64,000 nucleotides of DNA from Pseudomonas fluorescens (GCF_001708445.1 NZ_CP015637.1:248001-312000), one strand, 5' to 3'. Counted from the first letter of the stretch, positions 40,840 through 48,946 are shown. The notes: generated from the letters alone by a model not told the origin. Numbers and translations are program-made.

Positions 40840-42202
40840 GGGGGTGTCAGAAATTTTGTGTTCGGGCATAACATGAGTAAGAGGTGCATGTATGCCAACC
40901 AAAAAGAAACCCGCGTTGCGAGAGCTGCCGAAAATCCCGAAAGAGCTGCTCGAGCAATTCACCGATGGACCGATGACCGCTGAAGCTATCGAGGACGCGT
41001 CTGCGGCGTTCAAGAAGGCTTTGATCGAGCGAGCGCTGAGTGCAGAGCTAGGTCACCACTTGGGCTATCCGCCGGGCGCGCAGCGCCCAGAGGATGAAAC
41101 CAACCAGCGCAATGGCAAAAGCGGCAAGACGGTTCTAACCGGCGACGGTCCGCTCCGACTGGATATTCCCCGCGACCGGGACGGCAGTTTTTCGCCCATT
41201 TTGATCCCCAAGCACGAACGCCGCTACACCGGTTTCGACGACAAGATCATCGCCATGTATGCCCGTGGAATGACGGTCAGAGAGATCCGAGCGTTTCTTT
41301 CCGAGCAGTACGGTACTGACGTTTCTCCCGACTTCATCAGCTCTGTAACCGACGAGGTCATGGCAGAGATCGGTGCATGGCAACAGCGGCCTTTGGAGCC
41401 GATGTATCCGGTTATTTTCTTCGATGCTCTACGGGTCAAAATTCGCGAAGAGGGGCTGGTTCGCAACAAGGCGATTTACTTGGCCCTGGGCGTTTTGCCT
41501 GACGGAACACGCGATATTCTCGGCATCTGGGTAGAAAATACCGAGGGCGCCAAGTTCTGGATGAAAGTTTTCAACGACCTCAAGACACGCGGCGTCGAAG
41601 ACGTGTTGATTGCTGTGACCGATGGACTGAAAGGCATGCCAGAGGCTCTCAACGCCGTATTTCCAGACACGACACTGCAAACATGCATTGTTCATCTGAT
41701 CCGCAACAGTCTTGATTACGCGGCCTGGGACAAGCGTCGCGAACTGGCCAAGGCGCTCAAACCGATCTATCAGGCGGTGACCGCCGAAGCGGCCGAGCAG
41801 GCGCTGGATGCGTTTGAAAGCGGGCCATGGGGCAAGCAGTATCCGACGGTAGTGGCTGCCTGGCGCCGCGCTTGGGATCGTGTGATCCCATTTTTCGTGT
41901 TCCCGCCGGCGATTCGAAAAGTGATCTACACGACCAACGCCATTGAGAGCATCAACGCTCAGTTGCGCAAGATCATCAAGACCCGAGGTCACTTCCCGAC
42001 CGACGATGCGGCGACAAAACTGATCTGGCTTGGACTGCGCAATATCACCGCAAACTGGGGCTCCGCGGCCCATGACTGGAAAAGTGCGATGAATCAATTT
42101 GCGATTCTGTACGGAGATCGATTTATCAGGCCAACCTGGTAAAGCATGGCCTGCCTGACGGCAGGCCGTTACCGGCCCGCACACAAAATATCTGACAGTC
42201 CC
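40840..42202. mobile_element. IS256-family insertion sequence, complete
   Basis: The element is 1,363 bases with 28-base terminal inverted repeats (40840-40867 and 42175-42202) that match at 24 of 28 positions; both begin GGG and share TGTCAGA and ATTTTGTGT. It carries one intact transposase gene. No 8-9 base target duplication flanks it: the left flank is TTAACTGAA and the right flank GGCATTCAG. A hairpin GGCCTGCC/GGCAGGCC (42148-42167) follows the transposase and may terminate its transcript. Confidence 0.92.
40892..42142 (+). CDS. IS256-family transposase (Mutator type)
   Basis: The 416-residue DDE transposase has its catalytic residues at D178 (VIFFDALR), D244 (AVTDGLKGMPEA) and E352 (TTNAIESINAQLRK), each in the family's conserved setting, with the C/H pair TCIVHLIRNS between the second D and E. 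The reading frame is intact, so the element may still be active. Codon use and GC are close to the backbone, unlike the AT-rich genes further right. Confidence 0.97.
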   Translation: MPTKKKPALRELPKIPKELLEQFTDGPMTAEAIEDASAAFKKALIERALSAELGHHLGYPPGAQRPEDETNQRNGKSGKTVLTGDGPLRLDIPRDRDGSFSPILIPKHERRYTGFDDKIIAMYARGMTVREIRAFLSEQYGTDVSPDFISSVTDEVMAEIGAWQQRPLEPMYPVIFFDALRVKIREEGLVRNKAIYLALGVLPDGTRDILGIWVENTEGAKFWMKVFNDLKTRGVEDVLIAVTDGLKGMPEALNAVFPDTTLQTCIVHLIRNSLDYAAWDKRRELAKALKPIYQAVTAEAAEQALDAFESGPWGKQYPTVVAAWRRAWDRVIPFFVFPPAIRKVIYTTNAIESINAQLRKIIKTRGHFPTDDAATKLIWLGLRNITANWGSAAHDWKSAMNQFAILYGDRFIRPTW

Positions 42203-42244
42203 GGCATTCAGAAATCCAACGCCTAAAAAGCACCCCGCCGCCGC

Positions 42245-42290
42245 CCTGTAGGAGTTGCCGAAGGCTGCGATCTTTTGATCTTCAGATTTC
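42245..42290. repeat. Half copy of a dispersed Pseudomonas repeat
   Basis: CTGTAGGAGTTGCCGAAGGC followed by TGCGATCTTTTGATCTTCAG is one arm of another intergenic repeat known in this genus. No mirrored arm is seen, so it is a fragment. Confidence 0.55.
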
Positions 42291-42366
42291 GCCCCCTATG
42301 CAAGTCCGGCTGCCCATCCAAATCTGCCTGCACACCTACCCGTTACAATTTCACTTCAGCATGAAG

Positions 42367-42394
42367 TTGACGACCTCCTCCAGCTACCTATAAT
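42367..42394 (+). promoter_or_regulatory. Strong sigma70-type promoter for the Abi-associated RNA
   Basis: TTGACG (42367-42372) and a perfect TATAAT (42389-42394) are 16 bases apart. Transcription should begin near 42401, giving a short RNA that ends at the T run 42455-42462. It is the best promoter match noticed in the accessory region. Confidence 0.75.
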
Positions 42395-42400
42395 GCACCC

Positions 42401-42462
42401 CAACACACCCGCCAAGCCTAGGTTGACCCAGTCAGCAAGCTCAAATCGTGCGGGTTTTTTTT
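42401..42462 (+). ncRNA. Candidate structured antitoxin RNA (abiF-type) upstream of the Abi gene
   Basis: The predicted transcript of about 62 bases can fold as nested stems: ACCCGC (42407-42412) with GCGGGT (42450-42455) closing the structure, AGC with GCT inside (42415-42417 and 42439-42441), and a six-pair hairpin GTTGAC-CCA-GTCAGC (42422-42436). Eight T follow the outer stem, so it should end as an intrinsic terminator only 16 bases before the Abi start codon. A conserved 'abiF RNA' upstream of abiF genes has been described; whether this one fits that covariance model was not tested. It has its own promoter. Confidence 0.6.
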
Positions 42463-42478
42463 GCCTGGAGAAAACTAC

Positions 42479-43468
42479 ATGAGGCCCTTCGATAAGCCGG
42501 CCCTCAGCGTAGAACAGCAATTGGAACTGCTAAAGCAACGAGGCCTGCACGTCGCCAACGACGATCGGGCCATGCGTTTTCTCGAAGTGGTCACGCTGTT
42601 TCGCCTGAGCCCCTATATGCGCCCCTTCCAGGAGCCAGACCCTGAACACACCTTCAAGCCCGGCAGCACCCTGAAAGCAGTTGTCGATATCTACCGCTTC
42701 GATGGTTCGTTGCGACGCATAACCATGGATGCCATCGAACGTGTCGAAGTCGCCATACGAGCGACTATAAGCAATCACATGTGCCCTAAATATGGGCCTG
42801 ACTGGATAGCTGACGCGTCAGTCTTCTCCTCGTCATACGCGCATCTCGAGTTGTTGCGCCCCCTGCGGGAGCAATTGAATAAAGAGCGCAACAAACTCAG
42901 ACGTGATATTGAGCGCATAAAAAACGGTCGACAGGCCGATGGGCTCCAGCAACAGCGGATCGAAAACCGCATGCGCGATAACTACTTCCGATACTACGGA
43001 GCGACCTATGCCCACCCTGAGCTGCCGCCCGCTTGGGCGATCCTGGAAGAACTCAGCCTTGGGACGGTATCTACCCTCTTCAGTGCCATAGGCAGAAGTG
43101 CCGATAAGAAAGCTATCGCCGCCAGATTCAATCTGCCCTTCGATGTATTGGCCTCCTGGCTACATACTCTGACTTTCATTCGAAATTGCTGCGCCCATCA
43201 CTCACGGCTATGGAACCGAGAGCTCTCGATTCGACCAGCCTTACCCAATGAATGGGTCATCCAAAATGCACCTGCCAACCGGCCTCAGCCCAAGCAGCGG
43301 CTATACATCGTATTGACGATACTGGCCTATCTAACCGACTTGATCAGTCCAGACAGCCAATGGAAGCTTCGTCTGGCCGAAATCATGGATCAGCAGGAAC
43401 TGGGTTATTTGAGACTCATGGGATTTCCAAATGACTGGAAAAATCAGCAGCAATGGTGTTTGGAATAA
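42479..43468 (+). CDS. abiF: Abi_2 (AbiD/AbiF-like) HEPN abortive-infection protein
   Basis: The 329-residue protein matches the Abi_2 family: the N-terminal PFDKPALSVEQQLELLKQRG, FRLSPYMRPFQ, the DGSLRRITMDAIERVEVAIR helix and a C-terminal RNCCAHHSRLWNREL. The last contains a HEPN ribonuclease motif RxxxxH (R235-H240); R94-H100 (RATISNH) is a second possible RxxxxxH motif. Abi_2 proteins stop phage growth, and AbiF has been linked to RNA antitoxins and to the ancestry of Cas13. ATG 42479 has GGAG nine bases before it. The gene directly follows a short structured RNA and lies just beyond an IS element. Confidence 0.85.
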   Translation: MRPFDKPALSVEQQLELLKQRGLHVANDDRAMRFLEVVTLFRLSPYMRPFQEPDPEHTFKPGSTLKAVVDIYRFDGSLRRITMDAIERVEVAIRATISNHMCPKYGPDWIADASVFSSSYAHLELLRPLREQLNKERNKLRRDIERIKNGRQADGLQQQRIENRMRDNYFRYYGATYAHPELPPAWAILEELSLGTVSTLFSAIGRSADKKAIAARFNLPFDVLASWLHTLTFIRNCCAHHSRLWNRELSIRPALPNEWVIQNAPANRPQPKQRLYIVLTILAYLTDLISPDSQWKLRLAEIMDQQELGYLRLMGFPNDWKNQQQWCLE

Positions 43469-43649
43469 GGAAGCCAGAAACTGCAGGTATCGTCTTGACT
43501 ATCCCCCCAACCTAAAAATCCGAAAATAAATCCGTCCCCTTTTCACTGCGGGCGGCAGCATTGAAGGCCTCCAGCGTAATTTGGTCGTAATTTTGGGACA
43601 GACCACGCTAAATTAGTCGTGAACTGTCCCCGATTTTCGTTTCACTCCC
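43469..43649. other. Non-coding segment with probable transposon remnants
   Basis: The stretch contains fragments such as AAATCCGTCCCCTTTTCACT and GGGACAGACCACG that resemble flanks of small transposase (RAYT/IS200-like) elements. No gene is supported. It marks the change from normal to low GC. Confidence 0.35.
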
Positions 43650-44258
43650 TTAACCACGATTTAAGTTATTTCTTATCATGCTAGCTATTTGACCTAGCTC
43701 ATTTTCTTCAGCGCAACGCAAAGCGGTTTTATCTCGTGGCCCCACAAGACCTACATCTGCGCCGATCTCAATCAAGAACATGGCAACATCTTCATGCCTG
43801 TTTTCTATAGCAGCCATAAGGGGTGAGCCATTATATCCCCCGACGGATCCATTGATATCTGCACCTGCAAACACCAACTTCTCTACCAAATCGAGAAATC
43901 CGTATCGACTAGCAAAATTTAATGCAGATCGCCCCAAATTATTAACAACATTAACATCCGCACCGTACCGCAAAAACAAGTCAACTATTTCACGATCGCC
44001 ATTTGCAACGCTTAACATAAAGGGAGTCCACCCATGCTGCTCCTTACGGTTAGGATCAGCCCCATGCTCAACAAGCTCGCGAACCTTATCAAACGACCGC
44101 TCTTCAGTGGCCTGGTACAAATCCGTACAACTTGCTTTTGCACGACGATCATAACCATAGACCTGATACGCGGCATCATGCTGATCGAATACTAACTGCA
44201 GCTTTTCCCTCTTCACCTCATCAGGAAATAAGAAGAATTTAGCCAAAAAAAATAGCAT
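43650..44258 (-). CDS. Ankyrin-repeat protein
   Basis: The 202-residue protein has a hydrophobic N-terminus (MLFFLAKFFLF) and four to five ankyrin repeats from about residue 45, with repeats at HGADPNRKEQHGWTPFMLSV, YGADVNVVNNLGRSALNFA and FAGADINGSVGGYNGSPL. Ankyrin repeats bind other proteins. Its start lies 20 bases inside the end of the upstream membrane-protein gene, so the two are coupled and probably work together. GC content is clearly lower than the backbone, indicating acquisition. No specific function can be assigned. Confidence 0.75.
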   Translation of the reverse strand: MLFFLAKFFLFPDEVKREKLQLVFDQHDAAYQVYGYDRRAKASCTDLYQATEERSFDKVRELVEHGADPNRKEQHGWTPFMLSVANGDREIVDLFLRYGADVNVVNNLGRSALNFASRYGFLDLVEKLVFAGADINGSVGGYNGSPLMAAIENRHEDVAMFLIEIGADVGLVGPRDKTALRCAEENELGQIASMIRNNLNRG

Positions 44259-44868
44259 GCACTAAAATCGGCGTAGCTATTATCCACAACCAAACATCAC
44301 GAAGAGCATCGTTACCGAAAAACTTCGTTAAAAAATACGCCACGAGAAAAAGCAAAAAACCCAACGGGATATAAATTAATAGCGCCCCACGAGTGGCTAT
44401 AGGTATTCTAGGCAAACCAGCGGCATAGGCTTTACTTCGCGTTCTGATATAAGCCAAAGACTCAAGCGCCACCGATATCGTCGCAGAAATCACCTCACCA
44501 ATTATCAGTATCGCCATACTTGGGAAAAATGGTAAATCCCACACAGCCAAATGCCCAAAAACAACTTTGGCAGCTACAATAATCGCCCCAACGCCAAAAA
44601 TCAGAGACGAGTAAAAATCCGCCTTATTGGAGAATTCGCTTCTAGCAATGCCATCCGACTTGAGCCACTCCAAGATAGTCCTGAAAGAAAAGTAAAAACT
44701 TAACACCAACAAACACAACAACCAATTATCTTTAGATACCAACTTCGCACTAACAAACGGCAATTGGAAATCGAAATCCATTTTCAAAACAACGGTAAAA
44801 AATATCAATATACTGCTAATCGCAAGAAGACTACGCTCCTTACCGAAATCATCAGCTAGTTTTGTCAC
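44239..44868 (-). CDS. Six-helix membrane protein of unknown function
   Basis: The 209-residue protein has about six hydrophobic segments (roughly residues 13-30, 48-68, 86-108, 117-140, 160-183 and 190-208) and no recognised family motif. It is AT-rich and overlaps the ankyrin-repeat gene by 20 bases. The pairing of a small membrane protein with an ankyrin partner, next to an Abi gene, is reminiscent of effector-plus-sensor modules, but there is no direct evidence of a role in defence. Confidence 0.65.
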   Translation of the reverse strand: MTKLADDFGKERSLLAISSILIFFTVVLKMDFDFQLPFVSAKLVSKDNWLLCLLVLSFYFSFRTILEWLKSDGIARSEFSNKADFYSSLIFGVGAIIVAAKVVFGHLAVWDLPFFPSMAILIIGEVISATISVALESLAYIRTRSKAYAAGLPRIPIATRGALLIYIPLGFLLFLVAYFLTKFFGNDALRDVWLWIIATPILVHAIFFG

Positions 44869-45130
44869 ACATTGCCCCTTTGCAAAGTTACCAACTAAAT
44901 TAAAATCATGATATCACAAGCCAAGTTTTTGCAAGTCGTCATCCGCCCCCCAAACCGCATAGACCAACAACTAGTAGAACTATATAAAAAGCTTAGACCA
45001 TCGACAAAACAGAAATAAATCAATAAGCGGTACGTAGCGCGAGTGCCGTCATCCCGGAGCGACATGATCGATTAAACTGCGATTTATACTGCATCCGGGA
45101 GAAATATTAAAGCAATAAAAACCGCCCCAC
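44869..45130. other. AT-rich intergenic region
   Basis: It should contain the promoter of the membrane-ankyrin pair. A CCCGGA ... TCCGGG inverted repeat (about 45,052-45,098) with a long loop lies after the nuclease-like gene. Nothing else was recognised. Confidence 0.4.
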
Positions 45131-45883
45131 TCACGACGGCCCATCATCGAAATCGTTACTACTAGAAAGTCGGATTTTGTTGGTCGATTTAGCTTTTGAT
45201 TTTCTTCCTTGCTGACTAAGGGAAGGCGTTTTATACAGTTTTGTTAGCGCCCACTTATGCAAATCAAGAACATTATCGAAGCGAATCGATATACAGCGAT
45301 TTTGGTCGTTAACATCTGAAGCGACAAGGCATACCTCAACTCCTTTCCGACCTCCCGTCGTCGCATCCACAAGCACTTTCAAATATTTTCCAAATTCGGT
45401 CACGCTCAATGCATACGCTGGCGTCGATGAGAAAATATCACTAGCATACTCATCAAGATATATTCTGCCGCCTTCATTAATGTTTGAGCTGAGATAGGGT
45501 AAATGCGCTTCAGCAGGTTCAGCGAATACTTCGCGATTGCAAACCGCATGGCGATATATAAATAGAACTTGTTCAGAAGTCTTTAAATCATCGCCGGCAA
45601 TGAAATGACATTGGTCGTGCAGTTGGCACATGATCTTGTCAGAAAATACCGTCTCACACACAGCCAATACTCTATCCTTTTTGTGCACCTCGGACGAGGC
45701 CTTATGTATTGTATCCTTGAACTCGACTAGGCTGTACGTGGTTGAGTTGGTAAATATTGTGTCCCCCAGCAGTTTCCTATCCTGCCCGCCGGTGGGATAA
45801 TGCCAAAAGTTCACCCCTTTGGCCTTAGCTATATTTTCGACGTTACGCACAAAGGCTGCCATTACCCCACTTTCGTTATCCAC
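45131..45883 (-). CDS. Hypothetical protein with PD-(D/E)XK nuclease-like motif
   Basis: The 250-residue protein is not from a family I recognise. Residues 40-57 read LGDTIFTNSTTYSLVEFK: an aspartate about thirteen residues before a V-E-F-K triad, the pattern of PD-(D/E)XK nuclease active sites (D41, E56, K58 approximately). Histidine and cysteine residues (CQLHDQCHF) follow. The C-terminus is a charged, probably disordered tail (KSKAKSTNKIRLSSSNDFDDG). It is AT-rich and monocistronic. A role as a defence or mobile-element nuclease is a guess from the motif and location. Confidence 0.6.
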   Translation of the reverse strand: MDNESGVMAAFVRNVENIAKAKGVNFWHYPTGGQDRKLLGDTIFTNSTTYSLVEFKDTIHKASSEVHKKDRVLAVCETVFSDKIMCQLHDQCHFIAGDDLKTSEQVLFIYRHAVCNREVFAEPAEAHLPYLSSNINEGGRIYLDEYASDIFSSTPAYALSVTEFGKYLKVLVDATTGGRKGVEVCLVASDVNDQNRCISIRFDNVLDLHKWALTKLYKTPSLSQQGRKSKAKSTNKIRLSSSNDFDDGPS

Positions 45884-46143
45884 GATTTATTCCTTGAACT
45901 AGATTTGGCCCTAAATGCAGCATTTTTCTTTTGAAATCGCGCTGCGCCATGCGATGGCTCGCTGAGAAAACTTCTTTGGTCAATTGCTATGATTTGGTGG
46001 AGCAGGCAAGGATGACTAACATTGGCTTGATAGGCTTGCACTCCGCTCGTGTATCGCCAGTTGTGGTGATGAAGTTTAAATTTATAATCCAAAAATAGGA
46101 TACCAAACAGGGGTAAGATCCAAAAACCACATCCCGTCGGCAA
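45862..46143 (-). CDS. Unassigned 93-residue open frame, possibly not a gene
   Basis: The frame ends 22 bases inside the nuclease-like gene. Residues 1-20 are hydrophobic (FWILPLFGILFLDY); the remainder is basic and has no recognised domain. Lower GC and lack of a strong ribosome-binding site leave it doubtful. It may be a decayed gene or only the leader of the downstream transcript. Confidence 0.25.
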   Translation of the reverse strand: MPTGCGFWILPLFGILFLDYKFKLHHHNWRYTSGVQAYQANVSHPCLLHQIIAIDQRSFLSEPSHGAARFQKKNAAFRAKSSSRNKSWITKVG

Positions 46144-46370
46144 TATTCTAACCCACGATGCTTACCATGCTTACTCTGGATGATCTACCTGTCAGCCTAT
46201 AGCGTTCTGATACCTTATAAATCCCGAATTCGATTCCACTGAAGACCATAACCAGCTGATTTATTTATAGTTACCGTTTGGGGTACGCCAAATTTTCCAC
46301 CGACTTCCAGACCCACAGGAAACCTAGCCCTGCCGAAAGATACCGTTCGTCTGGTGCCGCACCATACAAA
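46144..46370. other. Non-coding, probably degenerate DNA at the island's right side
   Basis: I find no supported gene. TTTGGGGTACGCC near 46,280 is of the kind seen next to tyrosine-recombinase genes, but there is no tRNA or direct repeat to mark an attachment site. Confidence 0.35.
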
Positions 46371-46402
46371 ACAAAGCCCCTGCAGAAATGCAGGGGCTTT
46401 GT
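46371..46402. terminator. Perfect fourteen-base-stem terminator hairpin
   Basis: ACAAAGCCCCTGCA and its exact complement flank GAAA, a stable tetraloop. T-rich bases (TGTTTC) follow. There is no intact gene directly before it on either strand, so it may be left from a lost gene or end a small RNA. Confidence 0.75.
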
Positions 46403-46542
46403 TGTTTCTGGGGTGTTTGTATTTAGCTGATGCCCGCCCGCCTTTCTCCACACCTCTACACCCCCTCGAAAATCCCCCACCTCTATACCCAAGATTCAAT
46501 TTCCAAGCTTTATGCTGAATTATGAACTGGCAATAATTATGG

Positions 46543-46671
46543 CTAACCCATAAAAACACCTAATTCCACCAACCCAGCTATCTTCCCAATCGCTCCCCAC
46601 TCCCCCGGCTGCAAACCCAGCGGCCGAGCCTGAGAAACCGACTTGATGCAGGCGCTAACCACGCCCCCCAT
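46543..46671 (-). pseudogene. Short coding-like fragment
   Basis: A 42-codon frame (start ATG 46671, VVSACIKSVSQARPLGLQPG and then EWGAIGKIAGLVELG) looks more protein-like than its surroundings in composition, but it matches no family that I can name. It is either a very small gene or the remnant of a larger one. Confidence 0.25.
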
Positions 46672-46724
46672 TCGCAGTGATTACGAACGTGACAGCTCTC
46701 ACTCGATAGAGGAGTTTTACCGAT

Positions 46725-46752
46725 CCCCAGCCTAGTCAGGCCGGGGCTTTTT
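46725..46752 (+). terminator. Intrinsic terminator shortly before the M48 peptidase gene
   Basis: CCCCAGCCT and AGGCCGGGG (one mismatch) flank AGTC, followed by CTTTTT. It isolates the peptidase gene from transcription out of the island. The next promoter must lie within the following 60 bases. Confidence 0.75.
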
Positions 46753-46810
46753 GGTGCCCTGCTGGGCGGTTTTTCTGTATAACGCCGTCAAGACTAAGCG
46801 TTGCGAACGG

Positions 46811-48946
46811 ATGCCCATGAACGCCCTGAAACTGATCTGCCTGCTGGTGATTGTCCCGCTGCTGCTCGCCGCTCTGGGCGGTTGGGAGCGTGAGCGGGCG
46901 GGTGAGGCTGCCGCGTGGTTGATCAACTACCAGGCCGATGTCAGCGCCACTCGGCAAACCCTGAACACCTTGGCGACGCAAAACCCTACGGCCCTTATCG
47001 ACCTGGGCGAGGAAAAAATCGGCATTCAGCCGGCGCTCGAGCGGCTGGATAAAATCACGTCCGAACTGCCCACCGCTCAACGTATCAATAGCGGCATGCG
47101 CACCCTGGCGCCGTGGGTGACGGGGCTGGGCCTGCTGGCGGCGTTGATCGGTGTGGCGGCGCTGGCCGGCACACAGTGGGCGGGGCGGCGTGCGCGGCAG
47201 TCGCGGGAAAAACTATTGCAGGTGTTCGCCCTCGGCAGCCGCTTGTTGCCCTACGTGCTGGTGAGCCATGTGGTGGCGATGGCGACGACGGTGGCGCTGG
47301 CCTTGAGTTTCGAAGGCTTGGCGATGTGGCACATCGGTCGATTGGGTCGCGGCGAGTTCAAGCTGATGGCCGTGCTGGCGGTGATTGCGGCGTTCTGCCT
47401 GTATTCGATCTGGCTGCTGCTCAAACAATCGCGGCACATGCTGGGTATGTTCAAACCCGAGCCGCTGGAGATGTTCGGGGCGGTGGTGACGCCCGCGCAG
47501 GCGCCGGCGCTGTGGCGCGACGTGAATACGTTGGCCGGCAAGCTCGGCGCGCTGTCACCGGACCATATCGTGGTGAGCCTGACCCAAGGTTTTTACGTGA
47601 CCTCCAGCGAGGCCCACGTGCAACCGGCGCATACCACGCTGCATGGGCGCACCTTGCATGTGCCGCTGCTGTACCTCGGCCTGCTGAGCCGCGACGAAAT
47701 CGGCGCGGTGATCGGCCATGAGCTCGCACACTTTGCAGGGGAAGACACCGAATACAGCCTGCGCTTCTTGCCGATCTACGATGGGGTCAATCGCAGCCTG
47801 GCGGTGCTGCTGGATACCCTGCTGGCCAGTGACCTGATCCAGGAGTGGCTGATGCGGCCGTCATTCCTGTTCGGCGTGTTTTTCATGCAGCGCTTTGATC
47901 AGGCGGTCAACCATTGGAGCCGCGAGCGCGAGTTGCTGGCGGATGCCGCAGGTGCGCGCCTGGTCGGCAATGGCGCGGCGGCTTCAGCGCTGTTGCGCGT
48001 GTCGGTGTTGCAGCCGCTTATCGAGGACGCGCTGTTGGCCTTGTGTGACTCAGCCTCGGAAGAGGATCTGCCCGCCGCCGCCCTGGCCGCGCTGCAAGGC
48101 CGTGAACTGCAGGTGCCGCCACAAGCGCTGGAGATTCATCAGCCTCACCCGACCGACTCGCACCCGTCGAATGGCGAACGCCTGCAGGCGCTTGCCGTGT
48201 CGCCGGATGACGCCCTGCACAGCGCCATACGGTTCATGGATGCGCACGTTGCAAATGGGCAAATCGACGCTTATTTCAGTGCGCCGCGCACGCTGCGTGA
48301 GCAGTTGTCGCGCGACCTGATCGACGTGGCGGTCACCGAAAACACCGCGCACACGGCGTTGCTGGAAACCCTGGCCACATCGACCGACGGCGAACGTGAA
48401 CTGCATGAAGGTGGGCGTTGGCGTGGCGTGCTGATGGCGGTGTGCGCCGTGCCTTTTGTGGGGCTCGGCCTGGCCATCATGAGCCAGCCCTGGCTGGCCC
48501 CGGAACGTTTGAAAAGCAACACGTTGTCGGCGATCGGCGCCGGGGCGGCAATCGCTGTTATCGCGTTGATCTTTTTGTGGCTGGGTGTGCGCCGTTTCAA
48601 GCGCGCACCGCAGGTCGCGTTGCGCCTGACGCCGAAGCATTTTGTGTTCGCCAACCTGGCACAGCCGTTGCCGATTGAGCACATCGCCGGTGTCACCCTG
48701 CAATTTATGCAGGGTATCTGGGTGACCGTGGAGCTGACGCCGGAAGCGCCCTTGCCTGAACGGCGCAAAACCGCATTCGGCGTGCCGGGCGCGCGCATCA
48801 ACAAGAAGAAACGTCAGGTGTTGTTGCAGATGGCGCAGTTGTGCATCGACAACCAGAAGCTCGAACCCTATGAGGGCTTGTCACTGATGCTCGACTATGT
48901 GAATGCCTCCCTCGCCCGCAAGATTTTGCAGCACCGCGAGGACTGA
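46811..48946 (+). CDS. Membrane-bound M48-family zinc metallopeptidase
   Basis: The 711-residue protein has an N-terminal membrane anchor (about 4-22), further helices near 95-115, 140-165 and 185-205, and the zinc-binding HELAH motif at H303 with the third ligand glutamate in ERELLADAAGARL. Two more helices lie near 545-600. This is the layout of Ste24/HtpX-type peptidases with a large extra domain. It probably degrades membrane or periplasmic proteins. Start ATG 46811 (MPMNALKL) is chosen; ATG 46817 is equally possible. Confidence 0.85.
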   Translation: MPMNALKLICLLVIVPLLLAALGGWERERAGEAAAWLINYQADVSATRQTLNTLATQNPTALIDLGEEKIGIQPALERLDKITSELPTAQRINSGMRTLAPWVTGLGLLAALIGVAALAGTQWAGRRARQSREKLLQVFALGSRLLPYVLVSHVVAMATTVALALSFEGLAMWHIGRLGRGEFKLMAVLAVIAAFCLYSIWLLLKQSRHMLGMFKPEPLEMFGAVVTPAQAPALWRDVNTLAGKLGALSPDHIVVSLTQGFYVTSSEAHVQPAHTTLHGRTLHVPLLYLGLLSRDEIGAVIGHELAHFAGEDTEYSLRFLPIYDGVNRSLAVLLDTLLASDLIQEWLMRPSFLFGVFFMQRFDQAVNHWSRERELLADAAGARLVGNGAAASALLRVSVLQPLIEDALLALCDSASEEDLPAAALAALQGRELQVPPQALEIHQPHPTDSHPSNGERLQALAVSPDDALHSAIRFMDAHVANGQIDAYFSAPRTLREQLSRDLIDVAVTENTAHTALLETLATSTDGERELHEGGRWRGVLMAVCAVPFVGLGLAIMSQPWLAPERLKSNTLSAIGAGAAIAVIALIFLWLGVRRFKRAPQVALRLTPKHFVFANLAQPLPIEHIAGVTLQFMQGIWVTVELTPEAPLPERRKTAFGVPGARINKKKRQVLLQMAQLCIDNQKLEPYEGLSLMLDYVNASLARKILQHRED

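Noticed and set aside
46200..46300. tRNA gene or attachment site at the island's right border
   Set aside because: No cloverleaf can be drawn and no direct repeat links it to the left border.
46215..46559. 114-codon minus-strand frame right of the nuclease-like gene
   Set aside because: It contains the perfect terminator hairpin 46,371-46,402 in its middle and has no recognisable domain.
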